64,000 nucleotides of DNA from positions 154,406,051-154,470,050 of the forward strand of contig NC_134574.1 in assembly GCF_050947875.1 (NCBI RefSeq), in the 5' to 3' direction. The DNA is from Dermacentor variabilis. Its lineage: Eukaryota > Arthropoda > Arachnida > Ixodida > Ixodidae. The notes under the pieces are model-generated. The model saw only the letters and a program-made list of their open reading frames with translations, was not told the origin of the DNA and ran no database searches. Shown here one piece after another: positions 22,972 to 35,097 of this stretch; position 1 is the first letter of the stretch; every line of letters begins with the position of its first letter. The position numbers and the translations under genes were made by a program.

Positions 22972-23833
22972 ATACATGTATCTTAGATACTATCTTCGAT
23001 GCTCTTTGGGTATTTCCTATATGTGCTCTGATACGACTAGCAAGACGTGTATCAGTATCTGTATTCCCGACAGATGAAAGAATGCATCGTGCATCTTAAG
23101 ATACAAGAAAGTGGCTATCGCAACATCACCGTGCGAAACTATATAAACGTTGGCTGAAATTCGCTTCTCAAGCTGCTGCTGCTGCTGCTGCCACTAAGTC
23201 GCCTGCATGAAACGAAAGGAAGCGACATTCTTTTATCTTTCCGTCAGAGCCATGCTGCAAGAGTATAGGCGATGAGGTCTGCGCGCAAACGGTACTGTGT
23301 AAACGGTAATACGTTTACGGACAAGGTGAAACTCTACAGCGGTATTTGCGTCATCGTGCATAGGCTTCTTATTGACGTTCTCGTAATTAGATGGCGACCC
23401 GCTAGCTAATCGGCAAGCAGAGCAGCGACTCAAATCAATTAAAAAATGACAAGCAAAAAGCGCCGACAGCGCAGCGTTTAAAAAGCTTTCATGTTAAGCA
23501 GCTAAATCAACCATAATAAATTGTTTCGGAATGAAAATATTATACTTTGAGCAAGAAAGACGAAAGCTATGAGATACTAACATATTTCATCCACATGAAA
23601 CAAGCTTGGTCGCAGTTAAGAAATTTACAAACAAAAATTTTCTGTGCTTAAGAGTTTTCTACTACGTTATATACGTATGATGAGAAATCTGCGAATGTAT
23701 CGAAGTATCTGAAGATACAAATGGAAAATGTCGCAAACTGCGGTAGTATCTGTATCTGTATCTCAAGTGCTTGTCACCCGAGTATGTCGTATCGTATAAT
23801 GATATAACAAGAAAGTGTCTTTGCCCAGCCCTG
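22972..23833 (+). mobile_element. GATAC-rich non-autonomous element, copy 1
   Basis: About 860 bp that match the reverse complement of 29460-30240 over nearly the whole length. Shared blocks include ATACATGTATCTTAGATAC, GCAACATCACCGTGCGAAAC, GTTTACGGACAAGGT and GGCGACCCGCTA. Both termini are rich in GTATC/GATAC. The right end reads TTGCCCAGCCCTG, whose complement CAGGGCTGGGCAA resembles hAT-type terminal repeats; the left end is not a clean inverted match. Non-coding. Class hAT is a weak inference. Confidence 0.65.
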
Positions 23834-24119
23834 CGCCCAAATCGCATTCTTTTACTTTCTTGTTGTGCACATAAAGCAGTCCACCATTTTCCCTTCTTTG
23901 ATTACTAAGAATAAAAAAATAGATCCAAACAAATTCAACGAAAAAAACTGTACCTGTTGAATTTGTCAGACGTGACGATGGCGCTTGAAGAAACGCTGCG
24001 GGCGAGGATAGCGAAAGCGATATTTATTCCCATAAAGATTCTGAACCAAAAAATCTTGTCTTTTCGTCGCGGAGTTTTTCAAGCTGCATACCATAGACAG
24101 ACAGACTGGGAGCTATTTC

Positions 24120-24165
<46 letters not shown>

Positions 24166-25192
24166 ATGACGCAGCAGCCGTGCGCATGCAGACTATATAA
24201 TGCGTCAGGCACAAGCTATTTATGTGTTTCACGTAAGGGTTTGTCATACTACTGCAGTGCTAAAAACATACTTGGGCAAACACTGTGTTGACAACGCATT
24301 GCTGAACGATTGCTCAATCAAATCCAAATTTCCCCAGAGGCTTTCGACATATGCGCCTCAAACTCGCGGTAAATGATGCACGGTTATTCCACACACATAT
24401 ATTTTAACGAAACACTCTTATGCATTGAAGAACAAAAGTGAAATACATTCCAAGTTGACACGCCTTGCGAGCTCGCCGGCTACAGTTCGTAAATCGCAAC
24501 ATGTGTCGTAAAGTAATTAGGAATTTAATTAGTGCGTTTCCGTTAATTCGCGGAATGTGCGTTTCGAGTTATCGCGCATGTCCGCCTCTGTGACTATTCC
24601 AGCTCAAGAAACGGAATTATGCTATCCACGGGTGATTTGTGAAATTTCTGTAAAACTTAAAGGTGATCACCCGGTATACATAAGTTCCTGGCAAAACTGT
24701 ATTCGCAAGTTCCGTAGACTGTCACGCCACCCCGCGGCCATCGGCGAATCTTTTTCAAAGAGTATTGCAGCAACCGCAGGCGGCGCGGAGGTAGCGCATT
24801 TGCTTGCTTTCTTCACGGCAACCAGTACACGCTTTATTTGTTCTTACGCATCCTTTGTGCAAGATCGTATATGCTGTTTCCCGCAACGCACCCAACAGAG
24901 CTGTGGCAACTGAAGTGAGTCTTCACTCGTGCCCCCAAAGATGAGACAAATAAGAAAGAATGGGTTGTCAAGTTGCGGATTGGCAAGCCAGTCACACCAC
25001 CGTTGAAAGTGCAGTGCGCATTTCGTCGGCCGTGACTTCTTCTGGAGCGACGTAGTTAAGAAAACGAAAGTTATATGCTGGTGTACATAATTTTATTTGT
25101 TTTTCTACAGAGAGTCGATGCGTTATAACGATAGAGCTTGCGACAGTGTACTGCAGCACTGCGAATAACGAAGTGGCTTTGATCCCGAGTAA
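23834..25192. other. No gene; (GAT)n microsatellite at 24122-24161
   Basis: About 13 GAT units lie at 24122-24161, a possible orphan RTE tail. Nothing else is supported. Confidence 0.45.
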
Positions 25193-25421
25193 CCCGCCGT
25201 GGTTGCTCAGTGGCTGTGGTGTTGGGCTGCTGAGCACGAGGTCGCGGGATCGAATCCTGGCCACGCCGGCCGCATTTCGATGAAGGCGAAATGCGAAAAC
25301 ACCCGTGTGCTTAGATTTAGGTGCACGTTAAAGAACCCCAGGTGGTCGAAATTTCCGGAGTCCTCCACTACGGCGTGCCTCATAATCAGAAAGTGGTTTT
25401 GGCACGTAAAACCCCATAATT
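25193..25421 (+). mobile_element. Ruka-type tRNA-derived SINE
   Basis: About 229 bp. It has a tRNA-like head (A-box-like TGGTTGCTCAGTGGC; B box GGGATCGAATCC), then the body GCATTTCGATG, GCGAAAACACCCGTG, TTAGATTTAGG, CGTTAAAGAACCCCAGG, and the end TTTTGGCACGTAAAACCCC. RNA polymerase III promoter boxes are intact. This is the reference copy for the others in the window. Confidence 0.85.
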
Positions 25422-26133
25422 GATTCCGAGTATATGTAGCACGTTGGCGTTGGAAGCATTTGCTCAGGTTTCGTCTGCATCAACTCGTAGTGTGTGGTTG
25501 CCACGGTGTTTCCCTTCGCCAGAAACACATGTTTTTGTCCTCACTGCACTCCGTGCGTCAACACACGACCAAGCTTTGCAGCTACAGTGGCCCTGAAAAC
25601 ACGATTGGTACAACACAAAACACAGACATTGAATTCGCGACGTGAGCGCGAAAAGCTTGTCGTGGCTGTTCCCTCACTCGAACGATAATACAATTGCACC
25701 AGCGAAAAATAAAACAACCGGCATGGCTTTCTTTACATCTGTATGCGCTAGCATAGCGACGTTCAATAAAGACGTCTGAAAAACCACAGTTGTGATAACC
25801 TTAGTGATATCCTTCCTCTAAGTATCGAATATAAATACCTGCTCATAACAACTCAATACATGAAAGGACCTCGGGAATATCACAGAGCAGTAAAATTGCT
25901 CTTTGTCGCGAAACGGCAGTGCGCGAAAGGTAGGTTTTGCGGGCCGTCGCGATTAGCACGAAGAAAAAGGTAAAAGACAAGCTAACGCCACCTTGATAGA
26001 ACCTTCCCGGTTACAAATAAATTGCAGCCCTTGCGGCTTCTGCGGGACATGTGACGTCTGCAGGCAAAGCAAAGCGACAGACGATGCGCTGCAGGCTTTC
26101 ACGCCGCAACAAATAATGCGCTTGACGTTCATG
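25422..26133. other. No gene seen
   Basis: No supported coding region or repeat; the sequence leads into a tandem-repeat block upstream of a LINE ORF1. Confidence 0.4.
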
Positions 26134-26283
26134 ACTTCTTCCCCTCCAATGAGGCACCGTATCTGTGTTTCTGAGGCATCCATGTTGCGCACGATGCCAC
26201 TTAGCGACACTTCTTCCCCTCCAATGAGGCACCGTATCTGCGTTTCTGAGGCATCCATGTTGCGCATGATGCCACTTAGCGAC
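26134..26283. repeat. 75-bp tandem repeat, two units
   Basis: Units 26134-26208 and 26209-26283 (each beginning ACTTCTTCCCCTCCAATGAG) differ at only a few bases. They lie 0.4 kb upstream of a LINE ORF1 in the same orientation. Confidence 0.9.
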
Positions 26284-26335
26284 AGTGATTGTGAAAAGGG
26301 CAAAGCCATCTTGAAGCGCTAAGCCTTTTGACTTT

Positions 26336-26627
26336 TGGCAGCAGTGACAGTGGTGTACGCACGTTTTTACAAGCATCCATTGCACTTTCCAGAGCCGAGG
26401 GATATCGAGAACTGTCAAGCACAGCTGAACGGCTGCGGAAACCACTATCTTATTCACGCATGCGAAAGAACACGACGACTGACCGCAAGCGACGACTGGC
26501 GGACGAGGCCTCAACTGGTCACGGCGTCTGGTCCTCATATATCCGGCACCGACACCACGGATCGGCACTCTGGCAGCAGTGACAGCGGTGTACGCACGTT
26601 TTTACAAGCATCCATTGCATTTTCCAG
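26336..26627. repeat. 57-bp direct repeats 235 bp apart
   Basis: TGGCAGCAGTGACAG ... CATTGCACTTTCCAG at 26336-26392 recurs at 26571-26627 with about two changes. Together with the 75-bp units just upstream, this could be a repeated LINE 5' UTR, like monomers driving some LINEs. Confidence 0.85.
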
Positions 26628-26717
26628 GTTGGTGCACATGTTTTTGCATTGATCTGACATAGCTAGTATAATACTGAGCCGCTGTCGCTGCTGCCCTGTG
26701 CCCTTTCTTTCCTGTGT

Positions 26718-27275
26718 ATGCCTGTTGTACCTATCATGTCAAAAGAGTTCGCAAAGCTGTTGCAAGATTTTATAGAAGAAATGAGAGCCGAGTGGAAACG
26801 CACGAAGGATACTGTCGAACGAAGCATGCGCACAGACGAGCGAAAAATGCGCGCGGAATTTGAAGAAATAAAATCTAGCTTGGATTACGTTAGCTCAAGT
26901 CACGATGATACGAGCCGTCGACTTGACTTTGTTCTCGACGAGAACAAAGGTATTAATAAGGAAAATGAGGCTCTGAAACTCAGGATCCACGCTCTCGAAA
27001 AAGATGTTGCTGACTGTCAAATAAACATGCTAAAATGGGAGCAATACGCGCGAAATCGAAATATTGAAATCAACGGTATAGTAAAAGCAGATGATGAGAA
27101 CCTTGCACAGCTCCTGACGAAAGTTGGCGAAGCCATCGGAGAACTCATATCAGCCTGTGACGTGGATATGTGCCACAGGGTGCAGACGATAAAGATAAAC
27201 CGACCAACATTGTCCAGTTTCAACGTTGGGAAAAACGTGACAGGGTTCTCAACATCACTCAAAAAAAGAAGATAA
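26718..27275 (+). pseudogene. LINE ORF1 (coiled coil plus RRM-like), truncated
   Basis: A 185-residue frame. Residues 1-115 are charged with heptad spacing (VLDENKGINKENEALKLRI), a coiled coil typical of LINE ORF1 trimers. Residues about 112-165 read RNRNIEINGI ... LLTKVGEAIGELIS ... DVDMCHRV, the pattern of the ORF1 RNA-binding domain of CR1/L2/Jockey-type elements (N-I-E-I-x-G ... H-R-V). The expected basic C-terminal domain breaks off in a Lys/Arg stretch at the stop; residues resembling its continuation (NVGKNVTGF and later) are shifted. The product would bind LINE RNA. The partner ORF2 remnant starts at 27781; a SINE lies between. Confidence 0.7.
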
Positions 27276-27498
27276 CGAACGCTGCCATCGGATTGTAAAA
27301 CGACGCTCCAATCTATATAAATGAGCACTTGTGCCCGGCAATGACAAGAATCCTGGGGATGGCAATTTCCCGAAAGCGCTAAAACGGTTGCAATGGAAGT
27401 TCGTTTGGACGAGGAATGGGAACATCTTTGCCCGTCGTACGGAGACGTCACGTATCATTGCTATCTGTCGCGAAAGTGATGTGGAAAAGATTTACCAA

Positions 27499-27730
27499 CC
27501 CGCCGTGGTTGCTCAGTGGCTATGGTGTTGGGCTGCTGAGCACGAGGTCGCCGGATCGAATCACGGTCCACGGCAGCCGCATTTCAATGGGGGCGAAATG
27601 CGAAAACACCCGTGTACTTAGATTTAGGTGCAAGTGAAAGAATCCCAGGTGGTCCAAATTTCTGGAGTCCCCCACTACGGCGTGCCTCATAATCAGAGAG
27701 TGGTTTTGGCACGTAAAACCCCTCAATTTA
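27499..27730 (+). mobile_element. Ruka-type SINE inserted between LINE ORF1 and ORF2
   Basis: Full-length copy matching 25193-25421, from CCCGCCGTGGTTGCTCAG to GGCACGTAAAACCCCTCAA. It sits inside the LINE remnant, so it is younger than that insertion. Confidence 0.85.
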
Positions 27731-27780
27731 ATTTTTAGAAGATTAGCAGCACCTCACAATTGTAGTGTTCGAACCATTCG

Positions 27781-28980
27781 ATGATGCCTATTCGCAATGT
27801 TATGTCGGCTAGTTATATCGCCCCTGAGGACATTCAGCACGTTGTGAAATCTAGGAAAAACGGTATTAAGTTGTTCAAAGTAATGCACTTAAACGCACGG
27901 TCACTTCAACCAAAAAAAGATGGCATCACTTTGCTGCTGGAATCATGTAGCATAAACTTTGACCTTTTAGTGTTCACAGAAACGTGGTATACTAGTGAGT
28001 CAGGACATTTCATGCTGCCAGGGTTCGACCATTTCTTTTTAAACCACACGGAGAGTAGAGGGGGTGGCGTTGCCATTCTAACAACTCTCGAGTTTTGTGA
28101 AGTAATTGAAGAATACAGCCGTATCACAAAAAACGACGACCATTGCAAATTTATAATTTATGCTGATGATTGCACACTATTTTTTACAGGAAAAAAGTTA
28201 GGTACTCTCGAGGCACTAGCAGCAAAGACCTGTTATAAGCTTCGCGTTTGGTGTACTAAAAACAATTTAACGCTAAATGAAACAAAAACAAAATGTGTCC
28301 TTTTTCGAGCCCTTGGCACATCCCTACAGTTATCTCACGATATTACCCTAGGCCCATACAAAATTTCAGTAACCAAATCAATTAAGACGCTTGGAGTAAT
28401 TTTCAATGAGCATGTATCCTGGAATGAACAAATAGATCAGATTAATCAGATTAATAGATCAGATCAGATGAGACGCGTGGTTGATGTTTTAAATCGTTGT
28501 CGATATATTTTGCCGCTTACCATAAAACGACTTATTTATCAAGCTCTCTTCCATGCTCACTTGAACTACTGTGTTTTAATATGGGGAAACACTACATTAA
28601 ACAATTAAAATAAGCTGAAAATACTTCAGAAAAGAGCTATTAGGGCAATAGAGAACATACCATACCTTGAAGACACCAGCCATCTTTTTGTGAAGCATAA
28701 AATTGTTACGGCGAACAATATATACAAATGCAGGCTGTTACAATCCTACATTAGCGCAAATCGCGGGAAGCTTGACACATTTCTCACACTTGCAAATCTT
28801 GGACCTACTCAAAGTATTTACTTCCATCGGTATAAACCCCCCTGGAAAACTCCATTCTCACGCACTATTTACGGAACGCAAAGGCTTAGCCACACATTAC
28901 CAAGCACTCTTAACGCATATGAGCAGCAAGACATTGAAATCGAAACACTAAGCCCCCCCCCCCCCCGCCCCCCAATGTAG
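27781..28980 (+). pseudogene. LINE ORF2 with an in-frame internal deletion (EN head joined to RT tail)
   Basis: The frame 27781-28608 encodes the start of a CR1/L2/Jockey-type endonuclease (HLNARSLQPK, then LLVFTETWYTSE, then SRGGGVAIL). At about residue 118 it jumps directly to the RT catalytic box IIYADDCTLFF and the thumb (IKTLGVIFNEHVSWNEQI, LIYQALFHAHLNYCVLIWG). About 600-700 residues of a normal ORF2 are absent, yet the junction keeps frame. After the stop at 28606 the C-terminal RT region continues (LKILQKRAIRAIENIPYLE, then LPSTLNAYEQ) to about 28950, just before a poly-C run. The YADD box is intact, but palm and finger domains are gone, so it cannot be active. The 3' UTR runs to about 29345. 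Confidence 0.8.
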
Positions 28981-29328
28981 TTAGCTTGTTTTTGTAACTG
29001 CGGATTCCTTAAATTGTATTGCTTTATATCATTATGTTTTCACTAAGCATAGAACTACGATGCCAATTTGTCTTCTCTTGCTTTATTATGTGCAAAAATG
29101 ATCCTATATGCACTATTATTTTTCGTACTGGTGTATAATAATTATTTGTTTTCGCTTGTGTGTTCGCCCTGTCACTTTAATTATTCACTTTTTGCTTGTA
29201 TAATTCTCTTTTTGCTTGCATATTTACCCTGTCATTGCTCCTACAGGGTGGATGGTGCTAAGTCACGCTGCAGTGCCTGCAGCTTTCTCGCCGTCTCCCC
29301 TTTTTCACAGATGTTTTTGTGTGGTGAA

Positions 29329-29334
29329 AATAAA
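29329..29334 (+). promoter_or_regulatory. Polyadenylation hexamer of the deleted LINE
   Basis: AATAAA near the likely 3' end of the LINE remnant, followed by ACACTGACTGGC. Confidence 0.45.
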
Positions 29335-29459
29335 ACACTGACTGGCTGAAATACGAGCTGACGTGAAGGACACACATGTGCTCAGGGATTCCTATACTCT
29401 CTGTAGGCGCCATATTGAGTCCCTTGCGCGCCACCTATAGGCGACGGAACTTGCGAATA

Positions 29460-30240
29460 CAGGGCTGGGCAGAGATACTCTCCAACTGAATCATGATACG
29501 ATACAACATACTCGGGCGACAAGTATTTGAGATACAGATACAAGATACTAGCGCAGTTATTGTATCCGATACGACACTCTCCATTTGTATATTAAAGTAC
29601 TAATTTCTTAACTACGACCAAGCTTGTGTCATTTGGATGACATATCTGTTAGTATGTCGAAGTTTTCGTCTTTCTTGCTCAAAGTGTAGAATTTTCATTC
29701 GTAAACAATTTATCAGGGTTGCTTCAGCTGCTTAACATGAAAGCTCTTCAAACGCTCAGCTGTCAGCGGTTTTTGGTTGTCATTTTTTAATTGATTTCAG
29801 TCGCTGCTCTGCTTGCCGACTAAATAGCGGGTCGCCATCCAATTATGAAAACGTCAATAAGAAGCGCCCGCACGATGACGCAAATACCGCTGTGGAGTCT
29901 TACCTTGTCCGTAAACGTACTACCGTTTGCGCGCAGACCTCATCGCTTGCCCTAGCAGGACGGCCCTGGCGGAAAGACATAAGAATGTCGCTCCCTTTCG
30001 TTTTATGCAGGTAACTTAGCGGCATCAGCATCAACTTGAGAAGCGGAGTACAGCCAAGGTTTACAGTTTCGCACGGTGATGTTGCGATATCCAGGTACAT
30101 ACACGACATATACTTTCATGTATCGGAAATACAGACAGTGATACGCGTCTTGCCAGTCGTATCATAATACATATAGGAGATACCACCCTAACGCTATCGA
30201 AGATAGTATCTAAGATACATGTATCTTCGATACTGGACAG
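29460..30240 (-). mobile_element. GATAC-rich non-autonomous element, copy 2 (inverted)
   Basis: Inverted partner of 22972-23833. The left end here is CAGGGCTGGGCAGAGATAC; the right end is GATACATGTATCTTCGATAC followed by TGGACAG. About 80% similar by eye with small indels; non-coding. Confidence 0.65.
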
Positions 30241-31740
30241 TACTCATGGGATAGTTACTTGAAGAAATCCACTTTGAAAAGCATACATTTATTTTGGGCG
30301 TTTCGGCCGGTTGAAAATAAATTTGTTCCTTTCAAGGCCCAGCAGTATAAAAAAAGGGGGGCTACGATATACGGCACGGCAACAACGGTATTTCGTTAGA
30401 ATTCGCCTTGCGCACACTGGTGAATTTTTCTATTATAATTTATAAGCTAATTTGTCCAAATAAATTGCCTAAATTTGTAATTTCTTCCCCAACTGGGTGC
30501 CGTTGTCAGACGGGAAGAGGACTTGGCACCCGGAGGTGCCGCATCCCAGAGCTTACGTGTACTCATCAACTCTCAACACAAAAAAGGTCAAGGCATACAA
30601 CCATGGAGACCACATAGCCATCCGTGGAGCAGCGCGACCACACGAGGGTGTGCCACGACCGATTCCAGCGCAGCGTTCCACTGAGCCAAACAAAAGCCCG
30701 TGGATCGATGACACACACGTCCAAGTCGAGCGACCTTGAGAGCATGCATCATAGCGTAACGGAGAGCTTTCCACCTGACTCAAGCTTGAATTTCAACTTG
30801 TGCGTGCACACACGGCCAAGTCGAGAGACCTTATAGGAGCATGCATCATAACTTAATGGTGAGCTTTCCGCCTGACTTAAGCTTGAATTTCAAATTGTGC
30901 GTCGTAATCGAAAATCGAAATGAGGAGCGAAGTTGGTCCCGCGCGTTTTCGGCGCTCTCAAAAGGGCGTTTCCAATAATCAATACTACACTCAGTGCCCG
31001 ACTTCGTGACCACGAACAACAACAACAAAAAGGGCGAGGGGACGGCTGCCATTGTGGACCTTGCAGAGAAAGCGGAACAGCCGCTCAGCGACAAACCTTT
31101 CGGATCACAAGGCGCCGACTTGCTTGCCTTCGTAGAAACGGGCCGCAGTAAACAATGGGAGACGAGCAGCGAGTTTTGGGTGACGAACGCAGTTCGTAAA
31201 GCCTGTTTCGTGGTGCGATCTTAGGTCCTCCGCCCTTCGTCGCTCACCTGGCTTGCAGGTGAGAAATTCGTGCGGGTTCGTTGCATCGCTATGTGGTCTC
31301 CAATGCGGCAGGTTTGGTGCCTTCAGGGGGCACGCTCGGTCGCTCGGAAAGGTAAACACTCGCCAGCCAGTCTCCGAACGATTAGAGCACTGCGACATTG
31401 CGAGACGCGGCACAAAAAAACCTGCAGCAAGGCGACGGCTGCTGAGAACGCGTCCCAATATGTCGGCCATTGATCTGAGGCGCGCTTGAAGATGGCGGAG
31501 CGGGTCAAGATAAGTGGTGCGAAACCCCGCGGTAGTTTAGAAGAACTTCCACAGGGTGAGCTTAAGTAGCGTGTGTGAAACCGCAGAACACATATCGTTC
31601 TTGAGTGTAGCGGTTGAGGTGCCCTCTTGCGAGGCAGTTACGGTGCTGCTCTTTTTTTCTTCATTTCCTTCTAAGAAGCACCTCCCCCCCGCCCCCCCTT
31701 CCCCGATATGTGTCCCCCCGCTGCTTCGGGCACCACTGTC
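30241..31740. other. No gene; contains a 95-bp tandem duplication
   Basis: The only structure is the duplication at 30721-30902, listed separately. Several overlapping frames at 30933-31500 lack motifs and compete with frames on the other strand. Confidence 0.4.
30721..30902. repeat. 95-bp tandem duplication, diverged
   Basis: 30721-30815 and 30816-30902 share CCAAGTCGAG, GAGCATGCATCATA, GAGCTTTCC, CCTGACT and AAGCTTGAATTTCAA with about 15% difference. Confidence 0.8.
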
Positions 31741-34071
31741 GCCGTCGCTTTGGTCTTTGCGGATGCTGGCTGGGTGCTTGGCTCTTCAAGCGGTGATGCG
31801 AGCCAAGCTACGCTGGAACGAATAATGGAGGCGTCTTTGCGTTTGCTGAACCGGAATAGACTCTCCCCTCCCCACTTTCTCCAACCACTTGTTTTCATCC
31901 CCCTCAGTTGTGATGCCCGTAGTAGCACCTTCGTCCTCCATGCATCCACTTTCTCTCTTTTCGGTGTCTTCGTTCATTCGCGGGCGAATTATTTAACTCC
32001 CCTTTCCTTCTACAAGAATCTCCCTCTCTCTCTCTCTTTGAAGTGTGGCTTCACCCTCTTCAGGCCACCGGGTTTGAACGCACCACACGGTGTATGCGCA
32101 TTTACAACGAAGCCGACATCATCAACCTGTCAAGGTAGACTGATTTTTTTTTTTCGCTGTACTATAGTGGAAATCGCAAATCGCGAATCCGACTTTTCAA
32201 AGCTCCGACTTTTTCACAATCCACCTCTTTCATGTTCCTGTGCTGCACTCTGACGCATGCCGCTGGGAACGCTTTGGAAGGGTGCCCGGGATCTCGCCGG
32301 TTGATTTGTGTACCTGCGCCCACGTTGAGAGTGCGTCGGTTGTGCGTTTCGTGGATCGCGATTAATTATTAATGGTTTCTCCGGGACAGCATGTCATTCA
32401 CCCATCGATTATAGTGGGTGAGCAGGCCCGAGTGCGCTGGTGTAACAGCGCGGCCGAGAAAGGCATGCTGGGTTCCGTCTGCCGACGTGGCTGCCTTGAG
32501 TTCGTTGTCGCCGATGTCTGCCATTGCACATCGCTTTTTCTATTCCTTTTACACATTCACTAAACATTTCGCATATTCAAGAAGCCTTCTAGTGCAGCCT
32601 TCCACGTGGGATTTGCCAAAGCGGTCCATTTGTTTGCATCCACAGCTTCAGATCGCTGTTAGCTTCGGATATTGTAGAAACGGCGCATCGCTGATATGAC
32701 ATAATATCAAAACGTAGCAAAACATACAGACGAGTCAGTATGACCGGCCGAGTCACTTAAACAACTGCAACTGTGATCCAGACACATATATATTACGGGA
32801 TCTCACTACTGATGCTCGCTTTTGCTTAACTTGATCATAGTTACAGTCTGCGCGTGCTATAAAGTATTATTAGAGACAATTGTGCTCGGCATAAACCCCC
32901 ACTTACAGGCCGTGTAGTTCTCTCGCGAAGACGTGGGTGCCGTCACTGACACCGTTGGCAACTGAGCGAGTTGATGGTGCTGTACCGAATGCACTGTCTC
33001 TTCTTTCCCGTTTGACGCAGAGGTAAACAGTGCTTCTCTGTAATGAAGAAACGTGTCAACAACACGTACAGACCCACCATCTACGGGGATGCGACCGGCA
33101 GCGCTTGGAAACGGTGACGAAAGTACAAGATGTCGACACAGCGCTGTGTTGCCGTGTGCGTGCCGTGCGGAGTGAAGAGCAGTTACATATCGCTGTAGGA
33201 CCACAACTTAACTATAAGAGCGGTTCCCTTCGTCCTGACTGCTTATTTTTTAAAGTCCCGCTCCATCGGTAGCGGGTTCACGAACTCGACGGGGGTCAAG
33301 CCTAACCCAAACTTCGTTAAACAGGATCAACATTGACTTAAACTCCACGTGCACGGCTTGAGAGGACTGAAGCTCGTGCATTTCAGCTTCGAAGGCCTGT
33401 CGACGCATTTTGAGCGCGAATAATTATATTCACAAGTGAATGAGACGCAGCTATCGCGTTGTCGGTTCGACGGCTGATCAAGTAGGATTCGGTCAAGCTA
33501 TCGTGGTCGGCACGCTGATTCTGTCGGTGCCGTTGACAAGAAAGCCCGTCGCGCTATATGACAACTCGCACCCGTCGTTTGCCTCGTTGTCGGCCTATTA
33601 CGATCAAATGGCCTCAGTGACACAGTGCTGAATAGTCGGGGTCAATGTCTCGTCGGTCTCGTATCCGACCCAGTGTTACCACGCGTTAAAAAGGGTACAT
33701 GAAGTCAGGCACGCGCTGCCACCACCAGCAACAGTGGGCCGACGCTGCAAGAAGACTGCGTCAGCAACGTGTTTTTGAAGTGTCGCCCAAGTGCAACGCA
33801 GGGGTTTATCGATAAAATTGACAGCCTTCAATGCAAGGCGGCAACTACGTGGTTCACGGTGCAGTCCGGACGAAGCCCTGGCCCTTTTCACTTTCAAAGT
33901 GGAGTTGCAGTCTTACGCACGTTTACGGCACCACACCGACGTCGAGCTGCCAGTTGAGTTTCAACGCGTTCACGGCACAATCGTTCGCTGCGGTGAGCGT
34001 CCGTGCGCTTTTTTTTTTTTTCGAAGTAGTTTGCCTCAATATCTGGCCGCGTAGCCGCGCGCGCGTCCCTT

Positions 34072-34133
34072 CATGGCCTCCGAGATCCACCACGGCGCGC
34101 GCGTTCGCGCGGGGGTAAATCTCGGAGGCCATG
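34072..34133. repeat. Perfect 15-bp hairpin with GC-rich loop
   Basis: CATGGCCTCCGAGAT at 34072-34086 is exactly complementary to 34119-34133. The 32-nt loop is itself palindromic around GCGCGCGCGTTCGCGCG. Confidence 0.75.
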
Positions 34134-35097
34134 GTCTCTTCCAAAACGTTTTGCGACCAATCCGCTAGGGCAGGGCGCATGCGCCGTCGCGCCGTGAAAG
34201 AAGGTGGATTTCGGTCGGTTCACGTGGTATACTATAGTCGGTTCACGTGGTAAGACCGCGTAGCGAACACCGCAACGCTACCCAGTTTGTCTCCATGCAT
34301 TTCGTCTCTTATAGACAAAAGTCACAATGCCGCGCTGCTAGTGAACATGAACATGTCGTGCTCGTATAATCGTACAAAGTCGTCGTTCGTCCCGGTTTTA
34401 CTCTGGGGACCAGGAACGATGACTGCCGTTTGGCCAATCAACCCGCGCACATTACGGCAAGGTATATAATCAGGCTTGCAGTGGTTTGTAAAGGACATTG
34501 CGCATGAATTCGCTCTCTCCCCAATGGTCGGATTAGTTAAATACGAGTGATGCGCTACGAAGTGACGCAAGTTGACCAGTCACACGCTCTCGGTCAGAAG
34601 TACTTAACTGAGAAGCTAGAACCGATTCAGCATAGAACTTTCCGATTTAATTTCGCGTTCATAGTACAGTGAACTCTCACCTGAGTGAACTTCGAAGCAC
34701 CCAAGGAAATAGTTCGCTTAACTGAAAGTTCACTAAATTGAATATTCTCCAGAGCACGGAACAGCACAGGGCACAGCATACATCGAGTGAAAAATTTGAA
34801 ACGCAATTTATGCAGTTATGTGCATCAATACATACGAAGTGCGCAACAATTACGTTGCTGCCTATCCGATTTTGAGAATAGAAATATATATATAATTTTC
34901 ATTTGCACTGATGCGGTTAAAGCGCAAGAAGTAACAAATCTATGCAGAGAGTCTACACTGTAAAAGTTTTTACACCCTTAAGAGTGTTTTCTTGCCGCAC
35001 TGGTAACACCCTTACCCTCAGGGCCTTACAAAAACTTGAAGCGGACGACAACGGAGCTCTAACTAGACGTGCGATGGCAAAAGATGCAGTTGAAGAC

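Noticed and set aside
26011..26568. 185-codon minus-strand frame with repeated QHGCLRN segments
   Set aside because: The repetition is the 75-bp DNA tandem repeat read in a multiple-of-three period; no known motif, and the LINE runs on the other strand.
30933..31500. Frames on both strands as a possible host exon
   Set aside because: No motif, strands compete, and no polyadenylation or splice context decides between them.
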